From: Candidatus Bathycorpusculum fermentans
GTDB taxonomy: Archaea > Thermoproteota > Bathyarchaeia > Bathyarchaeales > Bathycorpusculaceae
Length of the DNA stretch: 6,670 nt
NCBI GenBank assembly: GCA_009787175.1
Contig: WRGM01000088.1
Coordinates: 1 to 6,670 of the forward strand
Direction of reading: 5' to 3'
This document shows positions 1-6,306 of the stretch, piece by piece (positions within the stretch are counted from its first letter, which is position 1; each line of letters starts with the position of its first letter). A program made the position numbers and the translations under genes. The notes beneath the pieces were generated by a model, which saw nothing but the letters and a program-made list of their open reading frames with translations, was not told the origin of the DNA and searched no databases.

Positions 1-295
1 AGCACTACAAATATTTAACTCTTATATTGTTTTGATGGAAAAAACTCGGTATCTACCCTTGTGGTGCCCAATTTTCCGGGAATTTAGGGATTTGTTGTGT
101 TTGTTGTTTTACTGTTGTGCAGTTATTTTTTTATGGTTTTTATGTTGTTTTTATGAGTTATTGTATGTTAATTATGCGTATTTTTGTTGTTTATATGTAT
201 GATGTTATTTTGTTTTGTATGTTTTAGTTATGTACGAGTCATTATGTGGTTGAATTATTTTGTTATGAGCTATAGAATAATATGGCGATATAAGT
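1..295. other. Non-coding T/G-rich leader upstream of the large surface-protein gene
   Basis: I see no convincing gene here. From about 85 to 280 the + strand is strongly T- and G-rich and almost free of C: positions 121-180 hold 36 T, 11 G, 12 A and 1 C. Short words such as TGTTGTTTT and TTTTTATG recur without a fixed period. The first 60 bases have a more normal composition and may be the tail of an upstream transcription unit. On the minus strand a short open stretch around 20-90 reads to a stop, but it is too short and lacks a start, so I do not call it. A TATA-like box is listed separately. The region probably holds the promoter and 5' untranslated leader of the following gene. Confidence 0.6.
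190..197 (+). promoter_or_regulatory. Possible archaeal-type TATA box (TTTATATG)
   Basis: TTTATATG resembles the archaeal box A consensus TTTAWATA and lies about 100 bases before the ATG at 296, which would give a 5' leader of roughly 70-75 bases. The surroundings are so T-rich that a chance match is likely. No purine-rich BRE is obvious just upstream. No good bacterial -35/-10 pair stands out either. Confidence 0.2.
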
Positions 296-3200
296 ATGAA
301 TACAATATTTAGGTATGTATTTAATTTAGGACATAGCAGAGGTAAAAGGTCACTTATGCCTTTTCTTTCAGTAACATTTGTGATCCTGCTAAGCCTCTCT
401 TTAGTTGTTCCAGTGCTTAACGGTGTTTCTTTTTTTGCTAACGCTACGACATCTTTTGATGTTCCTGAACCCGATATCCTTGTTTCTACTGAAGAGGAAC
501 TAGTAACAGCTATTGGCGCGTTAAATGATGGCGAAGAGCTAGTTATTTGGATTCTTTCAGATATTCAATTAACAAAACCGCTTATCATCCCTGCGGGTAT
601 ACATATTGTATTAGTAAGCGGTGATGATGGTGGAATGTTCAAGTTAATTGGTGCCAATACTTTTGATACTATCATTGTTGCTTCTAATGGTGTATTGTCG
701 CTTTATGATGTTATTGTTACTCATAATGTAGGTGAAATTGGTCGGGGTGTAACTATTGAATCTGGCGGTGAATTTATAATGTATGCCGGCAAAATTTTTG
801 GCAATACATTAGATGTTCCCTCTGGTACTGCTCAAACCAATATAGGCGGTGGCGGTGTATGCAATTTTGGCGTGTTTACTATGTTTTGTGGTGAAATATT
901 TGATAATGCTGTAACTATATCTAATAGTTATGTAAATAATGGTGGCGGTGGTGGTGTGTATAATGTTGGCACCTTTGTTTTGGATGGTGGTCAAATATTT
1001 GGTAATACTGTAACTAGGCCAGGTGGATATACCTCGTGTTATGGTGGCGGTGGCGGTGTATTCAACTACATGGGCACTTTTACTATGACTGGTGGCGAGA
1101 TTTACAGTAATGCTGTAATAAGAACTAACAATACGCAGGATATACACGGTGGTGGCGGTGTATTCAATTATAATAGCTATTTTACTATGACTGGCGGTGT
1201 AATTTCTCAGAATGAAGCGTACTGGGGTGGTGGTGTTTATCACTTTGACTCCAATAATGGTATAGATACTCCGTATCAATATGAATTCATCATGAGCGGC
1301 ACGGCGGTGATTTCCGAAAATACAGCGATATATGGTGGTGGTATAGACAATAGTGGAATAGTTATCTTAGAATCTGGTGCAAAAATTACAAATAATGTTG
1401 CTATAACTGAAGTAGTCGTAATAGGTGGAAACTCTTATAAAAACCCTGGATATGGTGGTGGTATATACAGTTCCGGTCTGCTTACCATGGAAGATGGTGC
1501 TGAGATTTCAGGTAACTATGCACCAGCTGCTGGTGGCGGTGTTTACGTTTGGGCTAATGCTATTGGTACTTATAGAGCGAGTGCATTTACCATGAATGGC
1601 GGTAAGATTTTTGACAATGGTAAACCTGCCAGTTTAGGTGATGCTGTTACAACTTGGGGAGGTGGTGTAGCTGTGGTTACCTCTAATGTAAATATTGTCT
1701 TTACTATGAATGGTGGTGAGATTTCTGATAATGAAGCAACTAACGGCGGTGGTGTACATGTCTCTGGTAATGAAGCATACGATGGCTTTGGGAATCTTGT
1801 TCAGGATATTCGTGTCACCTTTACTATGGCTGGCGGCAAGATTTCTGGCAACAAAGCTGAGTCGGGTGGTGGTATACATAACAAGGATGGTTCTACGGTT
1901 AATCTAGTGGGTAATGCGGTGATTTCTGGTAATGAAGCGATATATGGTGGCGGTATCGTTAATATGGGGACACATTGGAACGGTAATTATTGGAAATCTA
2001 CTTTGAATATGTATGGTGATGCTATAATTTCTGGTAATACTGCAACAAGTTATGGTGGTGGTATTTATAATAGTGATGCTGAATTTAACCTGGCTGGCGG
2101 CAAGATTTCTGGTAATGATGCGCCTTATGGTGGTGGCGTTTTCAATTATTATCTCTCTGTCTTCACTATGACTGGCGGTGTGATTTACGGTAATACAGCA
2201 ATTAGAGGCGGCGGCGTTTTTAATTATGATGGCATATTTAATATGAAAGGCGGTGCAGTGATTTCTGGTAATGCGGCTGATAATGGTGGTGGTATTTACA
2301 CTTATAGCTTCTATCTTAGTAATGCTCCCGTTTCTATAAGTGGGGATGCGGTAATTTCTTATAACACGGCAGTTAGCGGTGGCGGTGTTTGGGTGGCTTA
2401 TGCAAATTTGACTGATGTAGTGGTGGCTGAGGGTGTGATTTTTGTAGGTAATCAGGCTCAGGCGGCTTATGATATAGATCCAAATGATGCTAATGCTGTT
2501 GGTATATACGCTGCTAATATTCATGGTACCGTTTGGTCTATTCTTGGTCAGGGGTATAATAATTATGATATAAGTTATACGGGTGGTATAGAAGTTGTTA
2601 CCTATAGTGTTACTGTGCAGGATAGTTATGCAGCAGTGTCTGGTGCGGGTAGGTATCCTGCTGGCACGAGTGTTACAGTTAATGCTGGAACTCGTTCCGG
2701 CTATACCTTTAGCGGCTGGACAATAACTGTAGATGATATAACTTTGGAGAATAATCCTACAGCAACATTTACCATGCCCCATACAGATGTCCTTATTGTT
2801 GCCAATTGGACTCCACAGGGTAACCCGGGTAACCCTGATACTGGCGATGAAGACCGATATACCGTAATATATAATGGTAATGGCTATACTGGTGGCGTGG
2901 TGCCTGTGGATGGTTTTAACCCCTACCTTACAGGCAGCTTGGTTACTGTGCTAAGTCAGGGTAGTTTAATTCGTGAAGGTTACATTTTCCTCGGCTGGGC
3001 AACAACTCCGTCTGCAACGGAGGCAGCATATACTGCAGGTCAAACTTTTACCATAACTTGCGATACTACGCTCTATGCAGTATGGACAAAAGCTCTATTT
3101 ACCGTAGAATACCAACCGGGTGCTCATGGCACATTTGATAAGCAAGTTACCAATGGGCTATCTTATGGTGACCCAACGCCTACTGCTCCCAAAGTTACAG

Positions 3201-3967
3201 GCGAAGACGGCTGGAAATTCACCGGATGGCTTCCCACAGTAAGCGCTACAGTTACCGGCAACACCATCTATATTGCACAATGGGAACAAGAAACCTCCCT
3301 AGTGCCAAATGATGACAAGTTTGTGGTAACATTCATAGATTGGGATGGGCGTATCTTGAAAACTGAAACCGTGCCCTATGGCGGCTCTGCAACTGCCCCG
3401 GCGGCTCCTTTACGTGAAGGCTACACCTTTATCGGCTGGGACCGCTCCTATACATATGTAACCTCCGACCTTACAATAACAGCACAATACACATTAAACA
3501 CCGATGACCCACTAAATGTTACACCAACGCAGCCTCCAATCCCTACGCCGTCTGCTATCAACGATGAAGCTGAGCAGCCTCTTGTTTGGGCATTTGTAAA
3601 TCTGGCTCTAAGCATAGCAGGTGTTGTATTGGCAATTATAGGAGTTATTTACATGTTACTAAAACAGCATAGATTAACTGACAAGCAAGAGAAAAATGTT
3701 GACACCAACAACTCTACAGCAGACGATAGAGATAATACCCGACAGAGCAACAATAAGTGGTTAATAGCAGCAGCATTTGCTTTAAGCATCATAGGTCTCA
3801 CAGTATTCTTACTTACCGAAAACATGAATCATCAAATGACACTAATAGACAAATGGACCATCATAAACGCGGTAATATTCATAGCAGAAATCATAACAAT
3901 ACTCCTCTATATCCAAAAACAAACAAAAAGACACAACCAAAAATACTCAACTCAAAACCAACCATAA
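296..3967 (+). CDS. Large surface-anchored beta-helix protein with InlB-like repeats and C-terminal membrane block
   Basis: A 1223-residue exported protein, probably an adhesin or cell-envelope protein; the ligand is unknown. Residues 1-18 are a basic N-region, 19-42 a hydrophobic signal or anchor, with ANA at 48-50 as a possible cleavage point. Residues about 130-760 are a right-handed parallel beta-helix (pectin-lyase-like) made of units of the form FTMTGGxI-x-x-N followed by GGG[VI]; I count 17 GGG motifs between residues 184 and 697. Four small domains follow: about 770-840, 855-931, 935-997 and 1009-1066. Each has a GW near the end (SGW, LGW, TGW, IGW) and closes with a W or Y strand, as in Flg_new/InlB B-repeat and divergent 'bacterial repeat' families. 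Residues 1076-1086 are proline-rich. The C-terminus has hydrophobic segments at about 1097-1123, 1154-1174 and 1184-1206, separated by a charged linker, with LTENM and DKWTI between the last two. The start at 296 precedes the signal directly; an in-frame ATG at 356 is an alternative but would cut into the basic N-region. No clear ribosome binding site is visible. Family assignment is by pattern only. Confidence 0.9.
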   Translation: MNTIFRYVFNLGHSRGKRSLMPFLSVTFVILLSLSLVVPVLNGVSFFANATTSFDVPEPDILVSTEEELVTAIGALNDGEELVIWILSDIQLTKPLIIPAGIHIVLVSGDDGGMFKLIGANTFDTIIVASNGVLSLYDVIVTHNVGEIGRGVTIESGGEFIMYAGKIFGNTLDVPSGTAQTNIGGGGVCNFGVFTMFCGEIFDNAVTISNSYVNNGGGGGVYNVGTFVLDGGQIFGNTVTRPGGYTSCYGGGGGVFNYMGTFTMTGGEIYSNAVIRTNNTQDIHGGGGVFNYNSYFTMTGGVISQNEAYWGGGVYHFDSNNGIDTPYQYEFIMSGTAVISENTAIYGGGIDNSGIVILESGAKITNNVAITEVVVIGGNSYKNPGYGGGIYSSGLLTMEDGAEISGNYAPAAGGGVYVWANAIGTYRASAFTMNGGKIFDNGKPASLGDAVTTWGGGVAVVTSNVNIVFTMNGGEISDNEATNGGGVHVSGNEAYDGFGNLVQDIRVTFTMAGGKISGNKAESGGGIHNKDGSTVNLVGNAVISGNEAIYGGGIVNMGTHWNGNYWKSTLNMYGDAIISGNTATSYGGGIYNSDAEFNLAGGKISGNDAPYGGGVFNYYLSVFTMTGGVIYGNTAIRGGGVFNYDGIFNMKGGAVISGNAADNGGGIYTYSFYLSNAPVSISGDAVISYNTAVSGGGVWVAYANLTDVVVAEGVIFVGNQAQAAYDIDPNDANAVGIYAANIHGTVWSILGQGYNNYDISYTGGIEVVTYSVTVQDSYAAVSGAGRYPAGTSVTVNAGTRSGYTFSGWTITVDDITLENNPTATFTMPHTDVLIVANWTPQGNPGNPDTGDEDRYTVIYNGNGYTGGVVPVDGFNPYLTGSLVTVLSQGSLIREGYIFLGWATTPSATEAAYTAGQTFTITCDTTLYAVWTKALFTVEYQPGAHGTFDKQVTNGLSYGDPTPTAPKVTGEDGWKFTGWLPTVSATVTGNTIYIAQWEQETSLVPNDDKFVVTFIDWDGRILKTETVPYGGSATAPAAPLREGYTFIGWDRSYTYVTSDLTITAQYTLNTDDPLNVTPTQPPIPTPSAINDEAEQPLVWAFVNLALSIAGVVLAIIGVIYMLLKQHRLTDKQEKNVDTNNSTADDRDNTRQSNNKWLIAAAFALSIIGLTVFLLTENMNHQMTLIDKWTIINAVIFIAEIITILLYIQKQTKRHNQKYSTQNQP
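845..2386 (+). repeat. Degenerate intragenic repeat array encoding beta-helix rungs
   Basis: The DNA repeats the theme ACTATGACTGGCGGT - ATTTCTGGTAAT - GGTGGTGGTGTT with many synonymous changes. At protein level, GGG motifs start at residues 184, 216, 250, 285, 311, 347, 387, 413, 455, 484, 524, 551, 587, 612, 638, 664 and 695. The commonest short spacing is 25-27 residues, with longer ones of 29-42 where loops are inserted. This fits stacked coils of a beta-helix and suggests growth by duplication. The pairing of GGG[VI] with I[SFY]xN is reminiscent of the GGA[ILV]/FxxN pairs of chlamydial polymorphic membrane proteins, although the exact tetrapeptides differ. Confidence 0.85.
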
Positions 3968-3990
3968 ACCACAATTATACAACAACCACC

Positions 3991-4019
3991 TTTTTTATCT
4001 TACAATAACAACTTTTTTT
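3991..4019 (+). terminator. Poly-T tracts, probable transcription terminator of the surface-protein gene
   Basis: Two T-runs, six T at 3991-3996 and seven T at 4013-4019, lie 23-52 bases after the stop at 3965-3967. There is no strong GC stem in front of them. Bare T-runs without a hairpin are typical of archaeal termination, whereas a bacterial intrinsic terminator would normally show a stem. Confidence 0.45.
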
Positions 4020-4290
4020 GTACATGTTCAGCCATAAAAATACGTTAGTAGACTGTTTTTATAGTTCTTCCAGTATCAATCGTAGTCGATAGTCAAGTTT
4101 CTATGATAAATAGTGTGTTATACGCTTCTACATCGCGCTTTAATCTTGAAATGAAAAACCATTTTGCATAGTTCTATTGATAATTATTAAATATGGTCTA
4201 GTATTAGGTAGTGTCCTAATATAGGATATGTTTTATAGTTCGGTTGACCTGTGTGTTATTTGTGAGCAATATGCCATGAGGTAGGTCTAG
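4020..4290. other. Intergenic stretch between terminator and transposase remnant
   Basis: No coding region is supported on either strand. Around 4207-4226 the sequence GTGTCCTAATATAGGAT contains the short inverted word TCCTA/TAGGA and lies about 80 bases before the transposase remnant, so it could be the left end of that insertion sequence; I could not find a partner end. The word ATAGTT, often after a T-run, occurs at 4061, 4168 and 4235. Confidence 0.4.
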
Positions 4291-4527
4291 ATGCCAAATT
4301 AACGTTGTTTGTCAAAACCCAAAATGCGTCCGCTACCTAAAGGAAAAAGACAAACACATCACAAAACAAGGAAAATACCACATCACAAATCACCAAAGAT
4401 ACCACTGTCACCACTGCAACGATTACTTTATGAAAACCAAAGGCACACCCTCTACAGAAAACACTTAACAGAGCAACAAATAACCAAAATATATGTAAAC
4501 ATCTTGTCGAAAAAAACGGTATACGAA
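4291..4527 (+). pseudogene. Broken IS1/InsA-like zinc-ribbon transposase, N-terminal part
   Basis: The N-terminal DNA-binding half of a transposase can be read only by switching frames. From about 4304 to 4450 one frame gives CQNPKC, then a basic stretch with KQGKY, then QRYHCHHC and KGTP, which is the C-x4-C ... C-x2-C zinc ribbon of InsA-like proteins. It hits a stop at 4466. A second frame, from about 4450, continues with LYRKHLTEQQITKI. A third frame, from 4491, gives CKHLVEKNGIRT, matching the helix-turn-helix start that follows the ribbon in this family. A plausible start ATG at 4291 is followed by an early TAA at 4300, which points to another lesion. The reading ends where the inverted-repeat element begins near 4526. 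The DDE catalytic half is absent. This is a dead remnant; the family name is inferred from the motif order. Confidence 0.7.
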
Positions 4528-4763
4528 CCTAAAATCCCGAAAAGTATAACTATGTCTGAGTGATAGGGTGTGGATATCAGTTGTAATTGTAATTGCGTGG
4601 TTAAATTGCGTTTTTGTACTAACTGGTACATAGTTATAATTACTCACAATATAACTATGTTTTTACAATTTAACTCACTAAAAAAAATACTTAAAAAATC
4701 TTTAATTTCGTTATTCCGCCATTTTAACGAGATTTCATAGTTACATTTTCGGGATTTTAGGTT
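4526..4763. mobile_element. MITE-like element with 18-bp terminal inverted repeats
   Basis: The left end at 4526 reads AACCTAAAATCCCGAAAA and the right end, read in reverse from 4763, is identical over these 18 bases. The match then continues imperfectly through GTATAACTATG against TGTAACTATG. The element is about 238 bp with no reading frame of its own, so any transposition would need a transposase acting from elsewhere. Flanking bases (TATACG on the left, AAATTA on the right) show no target-site duplication. It sits exactly between two different transposase remnants, which suggests insertion into, or recombination at, an older insertion sequence. Confidence 0.7.
4545..4745. repeat. Four inner arms of ATAACTATG inside the MITE-like element
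   Basis: The 11-mer TATAACTATGT occurs at 4545-4555 and 4650-4660, and its exact reverse complement at 4628-4638. A partial reverse copy containing CATAGTTA lies at 4735-4745. The first pair bounds 94 bases and the second 96 bases. The middle two arms (4628-4660) form an 11-bp perfect stem with an 11-base loop. The element is therefore either a folded four-arm structure or two similar small units placed side by side. Confidence 0.65.
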
Positions 4764-4988
4764 AAATTAGGTCATTACCTGAATTTTGTTGCTTTGCTTT
4801 TTTATTATCGGGTTTATGATTTGCTTTTGGGCTGTGATGTTTTGGGCAAGTATTCTGTGGAGGATGTTGTGCTGCATTTTTCGAGGGTGTTTAAGTTACG
4901 GATAGATGATAAGTGGGTGCTTTCTGAGATCCCTAAATCATCAAGAATACTTGCAGAAAAGCTAAAAGTAAAAATATCGATTACGTAA
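4764..4988 (+). pseudogene. C-terminal fragment of an IS4/IS1634-type DDE transposase
   Basis: An open frame of 74 residues starts right after the element's right edge and ends at a TAA at 4986-4988. It reads LGHYLNFVALLFYYRVYDLL, then KYSVEDVVLHFSR, DDKWVLSEIPK and finally EKL. This order is typical of the very end of IS4/IS1634-family transposases: a hydrophobic helix near the last catalytic region, then a KYS-x-ED helix and an EIPKK-like segment. The DDE residues are not in this fragment. A TTG at 4794 could serve as a start, but the similarity extends upstream of it to the element boundary, so this is a truncated remnant and not a small gene. Confidence 0.65.
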
Positions 4989-5022
4989 AACAGCGGGAGT
5001 TACGGATTAACATGTTTTTCCT

Positions 5023-5061
5023 GTCCCAAAACTGGTGTAGAATCTGTTTTGGAACAAAAAT
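5023..5061. repeat. Hairpin repeat copy 1 (CCAAAAC-N13-GTTTTGG-AACAAAAAT)
   Basis: CCAAAAC at 5026-5032 pairs with GTTTTGG at 5046-5052 over a 13-base gap, and the outer bases extend the match to 9 of 10. AACAAAAAT follows directly. The hairpin lies 35 bases after the stop of the transposase fragment and may be part of that insertion sequence's right end. The same arms, gap length and trailing word recur at 5413-5448. Confidence 0.55.
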
Positions 5062-5068
5062 CTATGAG

Positions 5069-5082
5069 CATACATATGTATG
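5069..5082. repeat. 14-bp perfect palindrome CATACATATGTATG
   Basis: The 14 bases equal their own reverse complement and are followed by a further TATG, making a short ATGT-rich run. It could be a protein-binding operator or simply low-complexity sequence. No neighbouring promoter supports a regulatory role. Confidence 0.3.
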
Positions 5083-5106
5083 TATGTTTGTTTGTGGCAA
5101 AAAAAG

Positions 5107-5235
5107 TCAAGTTATGTTAGAAAATGGTGGCGGTATTATACCAGCGTGGATGAGTAGTTTTCGTATATCATCCTGGTCTTTTTCTACCCTTGTTTCTTTC
5201 TCCATTTCTGGTGGATACATGGTAAACAGCCTCAT
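5107..5235 (-). CDS. Possible small protein or C-terminal gene remnant of unknown function
   Basis: The minus strand reads a 42-residue peptide from an ATG at 5235 to a TGA at 5107-5109. Its composition looks protein-like: FTMYPPEMEKE, then a charged helix-like part with EKDQDDIRKLLIHAG, then IIPPPF. This is more credible than the + strand frame over the same bases. Upstream in the same frame there is a stop about ten codons away, and I see no ribosome binding site. I do not recognise a family. It may be the tail of a decayed gene that once read from higher coordinates. Confidence 0.2.
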   Translation of the reverse strand: MRLFTMYPPEMEKETRVEKDQDDIRKLLIHAGIIPPPFSNIT

Positions 5236-5344
5236 AGAAAGAGTGAGGGTAACATGTTATAATCCATTACTCCCTAAATGGCAATATGTCTAATTGCTGA
5301 AAAACAGTTTTTTTCATAGTTCACCTATAAACTCGCTTATCCAC

Positions 5345-5382
5345 TGTTCCATTTTCGTCTATTAAAGGCAAATGGAACAAAA
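5345..5382. repeat. Hairpin TGTTCCATTT-N15-AAATGGAACA followed by AAA
   Basis: The ten bases at 5345-5354 pair perfectly with 5370-5379 across a 15-base loop. The right arm contains the same GGAACAAAA word found after the two CCAAAAC/GTTTTGG hairpins. There is no T-run after the stem, so it is unlikely to be a terminator on the + strand. Confidence 0.5.
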
Positions 5383-5412
5383 CAACATATACGTAACATG
5401 TTTTATCATGCA

Positions 5413-5448
5413 CCAAAACAGAGACAAAAACAGTTTTGGAACAAAAAT
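5413..5448. repeat. Hairpin repeat copy 2 (CCAAAAC-N13-GTTTTGG-AACAAAAAT)
   Basis: CCAAAAC at 5413-5419 and GTTTTGG at 5433-5439 are again 13 bases apart and again followed by AACAAAAAT. The loop sequence differs from copy 1, so the arms and the tail are conserved but the loop is not. That pattern is more typical of structure conservation or insertion-sequence ends than of a recent duplication. Confidence 0.55.
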
Positions 5449-5462
5449 TTGTGTTTTTTAAC

Positions 5463-5504
5463 GAGTACGAATAATTAACAGGCTACTCTGTTAAATTTTT
5501 ACTC
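5463..5504 (+). terminator. Weak terminator-like hairpin
   Basis: TTAACAG (5475-5481) pairs with CTGTTAA (5488-5494) over a six-base loop and is followed by AATTTTT-type sequence. Outer bases GAGTA (5463-5467) and TACTC (5500-5504) could lengthen the stem imperfectly. The stem is AT-rich and no gene clearly ends just upstream, so this is only a candidate. Confidence 0.25.
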
Positions 5505-5602
5505 ATTTATTTGTTAGCAGTTACTGGAAAGTATGTATGTCTGCGTTACTACTTTCACTTTCAGGGCACTCTCCATAAATGTATATGGTTCGTTTGTGTA
5601 AA

Positions 5603-5642
5603 AGTTTTAAGCTGTCACAACTTATACCATAGTGTGTGAACA
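5603..5642 (+). promoter_or_regulatory. Candidate promoter of the Panacea-like/RelE pair
   Basis: AGTTTTAAG at 5603-5610 lies about 35 bases before the ATG at 5643, which would suit an archaeal TATA box driving a very short leader. Alternatively TATACC at 5623-5628 could be a bacterial -10. No Shine-Dalgarno sequence precedes the ATG, which agrees better with a short-leader or leaderless transcript. Confidence 0.25.
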
Positions 5643-6303
5643 ATGTTAATCAATCCCCAAACATCACTCACCAATCGATTACTACTTTTATGGTTAATTG
5701 ATGATGCTTCAAAAAAAGGTTCAATAGGTCTAACTAAAACTCAGAAACTGACTTTTCTTTCTCAATATGAAATGATGAAGCGAAACGAAAAAGGCTTCAG
5801 TTACAATTTTACAAAATACCCAATGGGGCCTGTCAGCGAAGAGCTAAAAATGGATGTTGACTATTTAAACAAACATCAATTAATCGATATTACACTGTAT
5901 AAAGTTAAAGACCACCAGGACTGATGGACAAATTTTTACTTGTTCAGAGATGGGGTTAAGAATTCTTTGTGATTTTCAAGAAATGTTTTCTCGAAATAGC
6001 AGTTTTATCAATAAACTTCTGGATGTTAACAATAAATATGCCCGTTACCATGCTCATGAACTTGTTGATATTGTTCACCGGCAGCCTAACCCATGTAATC
6101 CTGATGTGACAATTCATGACACAGTTGCTAATGCTTTGATTTTGCCTTACTTTTTTGGAGCGGCAGATCAGACATTTACTATTACACCTGAGGAAGAGGC
6201 AACTTTGGAGATTTATATGGATGCTGAAAGTTTTAAATCAGCAATAGCTGCTTGTGAATCTGCACGAACTAAACCTTTACTTAGTTTAGATGAAGTGTTT
6301 TAA
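5643..6303 (+). pseudogene. Panacea/SocA-like (DUF4065) antitoxin gene split by a frameshift
   Basis: Two overlapping frames form one gene of about 219 residues. The first, from ATG 5643 to TGA 5924 (93 residues), has the Panacea hallmarks: an N-terminal helix LTNRLLLLWLI, then TKTQKLTFL at residues 31-39, then YPMGPVSEEL at 59-68. The second frame, open from 5884 to TAA 6303, continues with DGQIFTCSEMG and ends in a short helix with ESARTKPLLSLDEVF. The switch lies between 5884 and 5922, so one extra or two missing bases would explain it. Panacea domains are known as antitoxins paired with many unrelated toxins and acting by direct binding. The ending resembles the toxin-binding tails of RelB/Phd antitoxins, which often close with S-L-[DE]-E-V-F. 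The RelE-type gene follows immediately, so the product was probably its antidote. A sequencing error or programmed frameshift could also account for the break. Confidence 0.65.
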
Positions 6304-6306
6304 GAC

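Larger units (their letters stand above)
4989..5642. other. Non-coding stretch with several short hairpins, no convincing gene
   Basis: Apart from the features listed separately, nothing here looks like a complete gene. A + strand open frame from 5012 to 5293 is low-complexity in character and lacks a ribosome binding site, so I left it out. The stretch probably contains the right end of the IS4-like remnant and the promoter of the next gene. It holds three hairpins that share GGAACAAAA, one 14-bp palindrome and one terminator-like hairpin. Confidence 0.5.

Noticed and set aside
1710..1907. Short + strand frame inside the surface-protein gene
   Set aside because: It is out of frame with a gene that has a clear domain structure throughout, and has no features of its own.
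845..2386. CRISPR array
   Set aside because: The repeats are degenerate, lie in one reading frame, encode regular protein units and have no identical repeats with unique spacers.
1904..2782. Long open frame (292 codons) on the minus strand, opposite the beta-helix repeats
   Set aside because: It is the antisense of a low-complexity, glycine-rich repeat. The product is a monotonous Ile/Thr/Asn/Ser string without domain features. The same holds for the minus-strand frames at 809-1279 and 1634-1879.
3757..4008. Frame overlapping the 3' end of the surface-protein gene
   Set aside because: The product is His/Asn/Thr-rich, as expected from reading A/C-rich sequence in another frame. The membrane segments in the main frame are far more convincing.
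4309..4563. 84-codon + strand frame taken as a gene
   Set aside because: Only its middle part (LYRKHLTEQQITKI) belongs to the transposase remnant. The zinc ribbon before it and the helix-turn-helix after it lie in the other two frames, so this is a slice of a pseudogene.
4465..4647. Minus-strand frame across the left end of the MITE-like element
   Set aside because: It runs across the inverted repeat and transposase debris. The Tyr/Phe/Thr-rich product has no recognisable motif.
5012..5293. 93-codon + strand frame
   Set aside because: There is no ribosome binding site, it crosses a hairpin and a 14-bp palindrome, and the minus strand over part of it reads more like protein.
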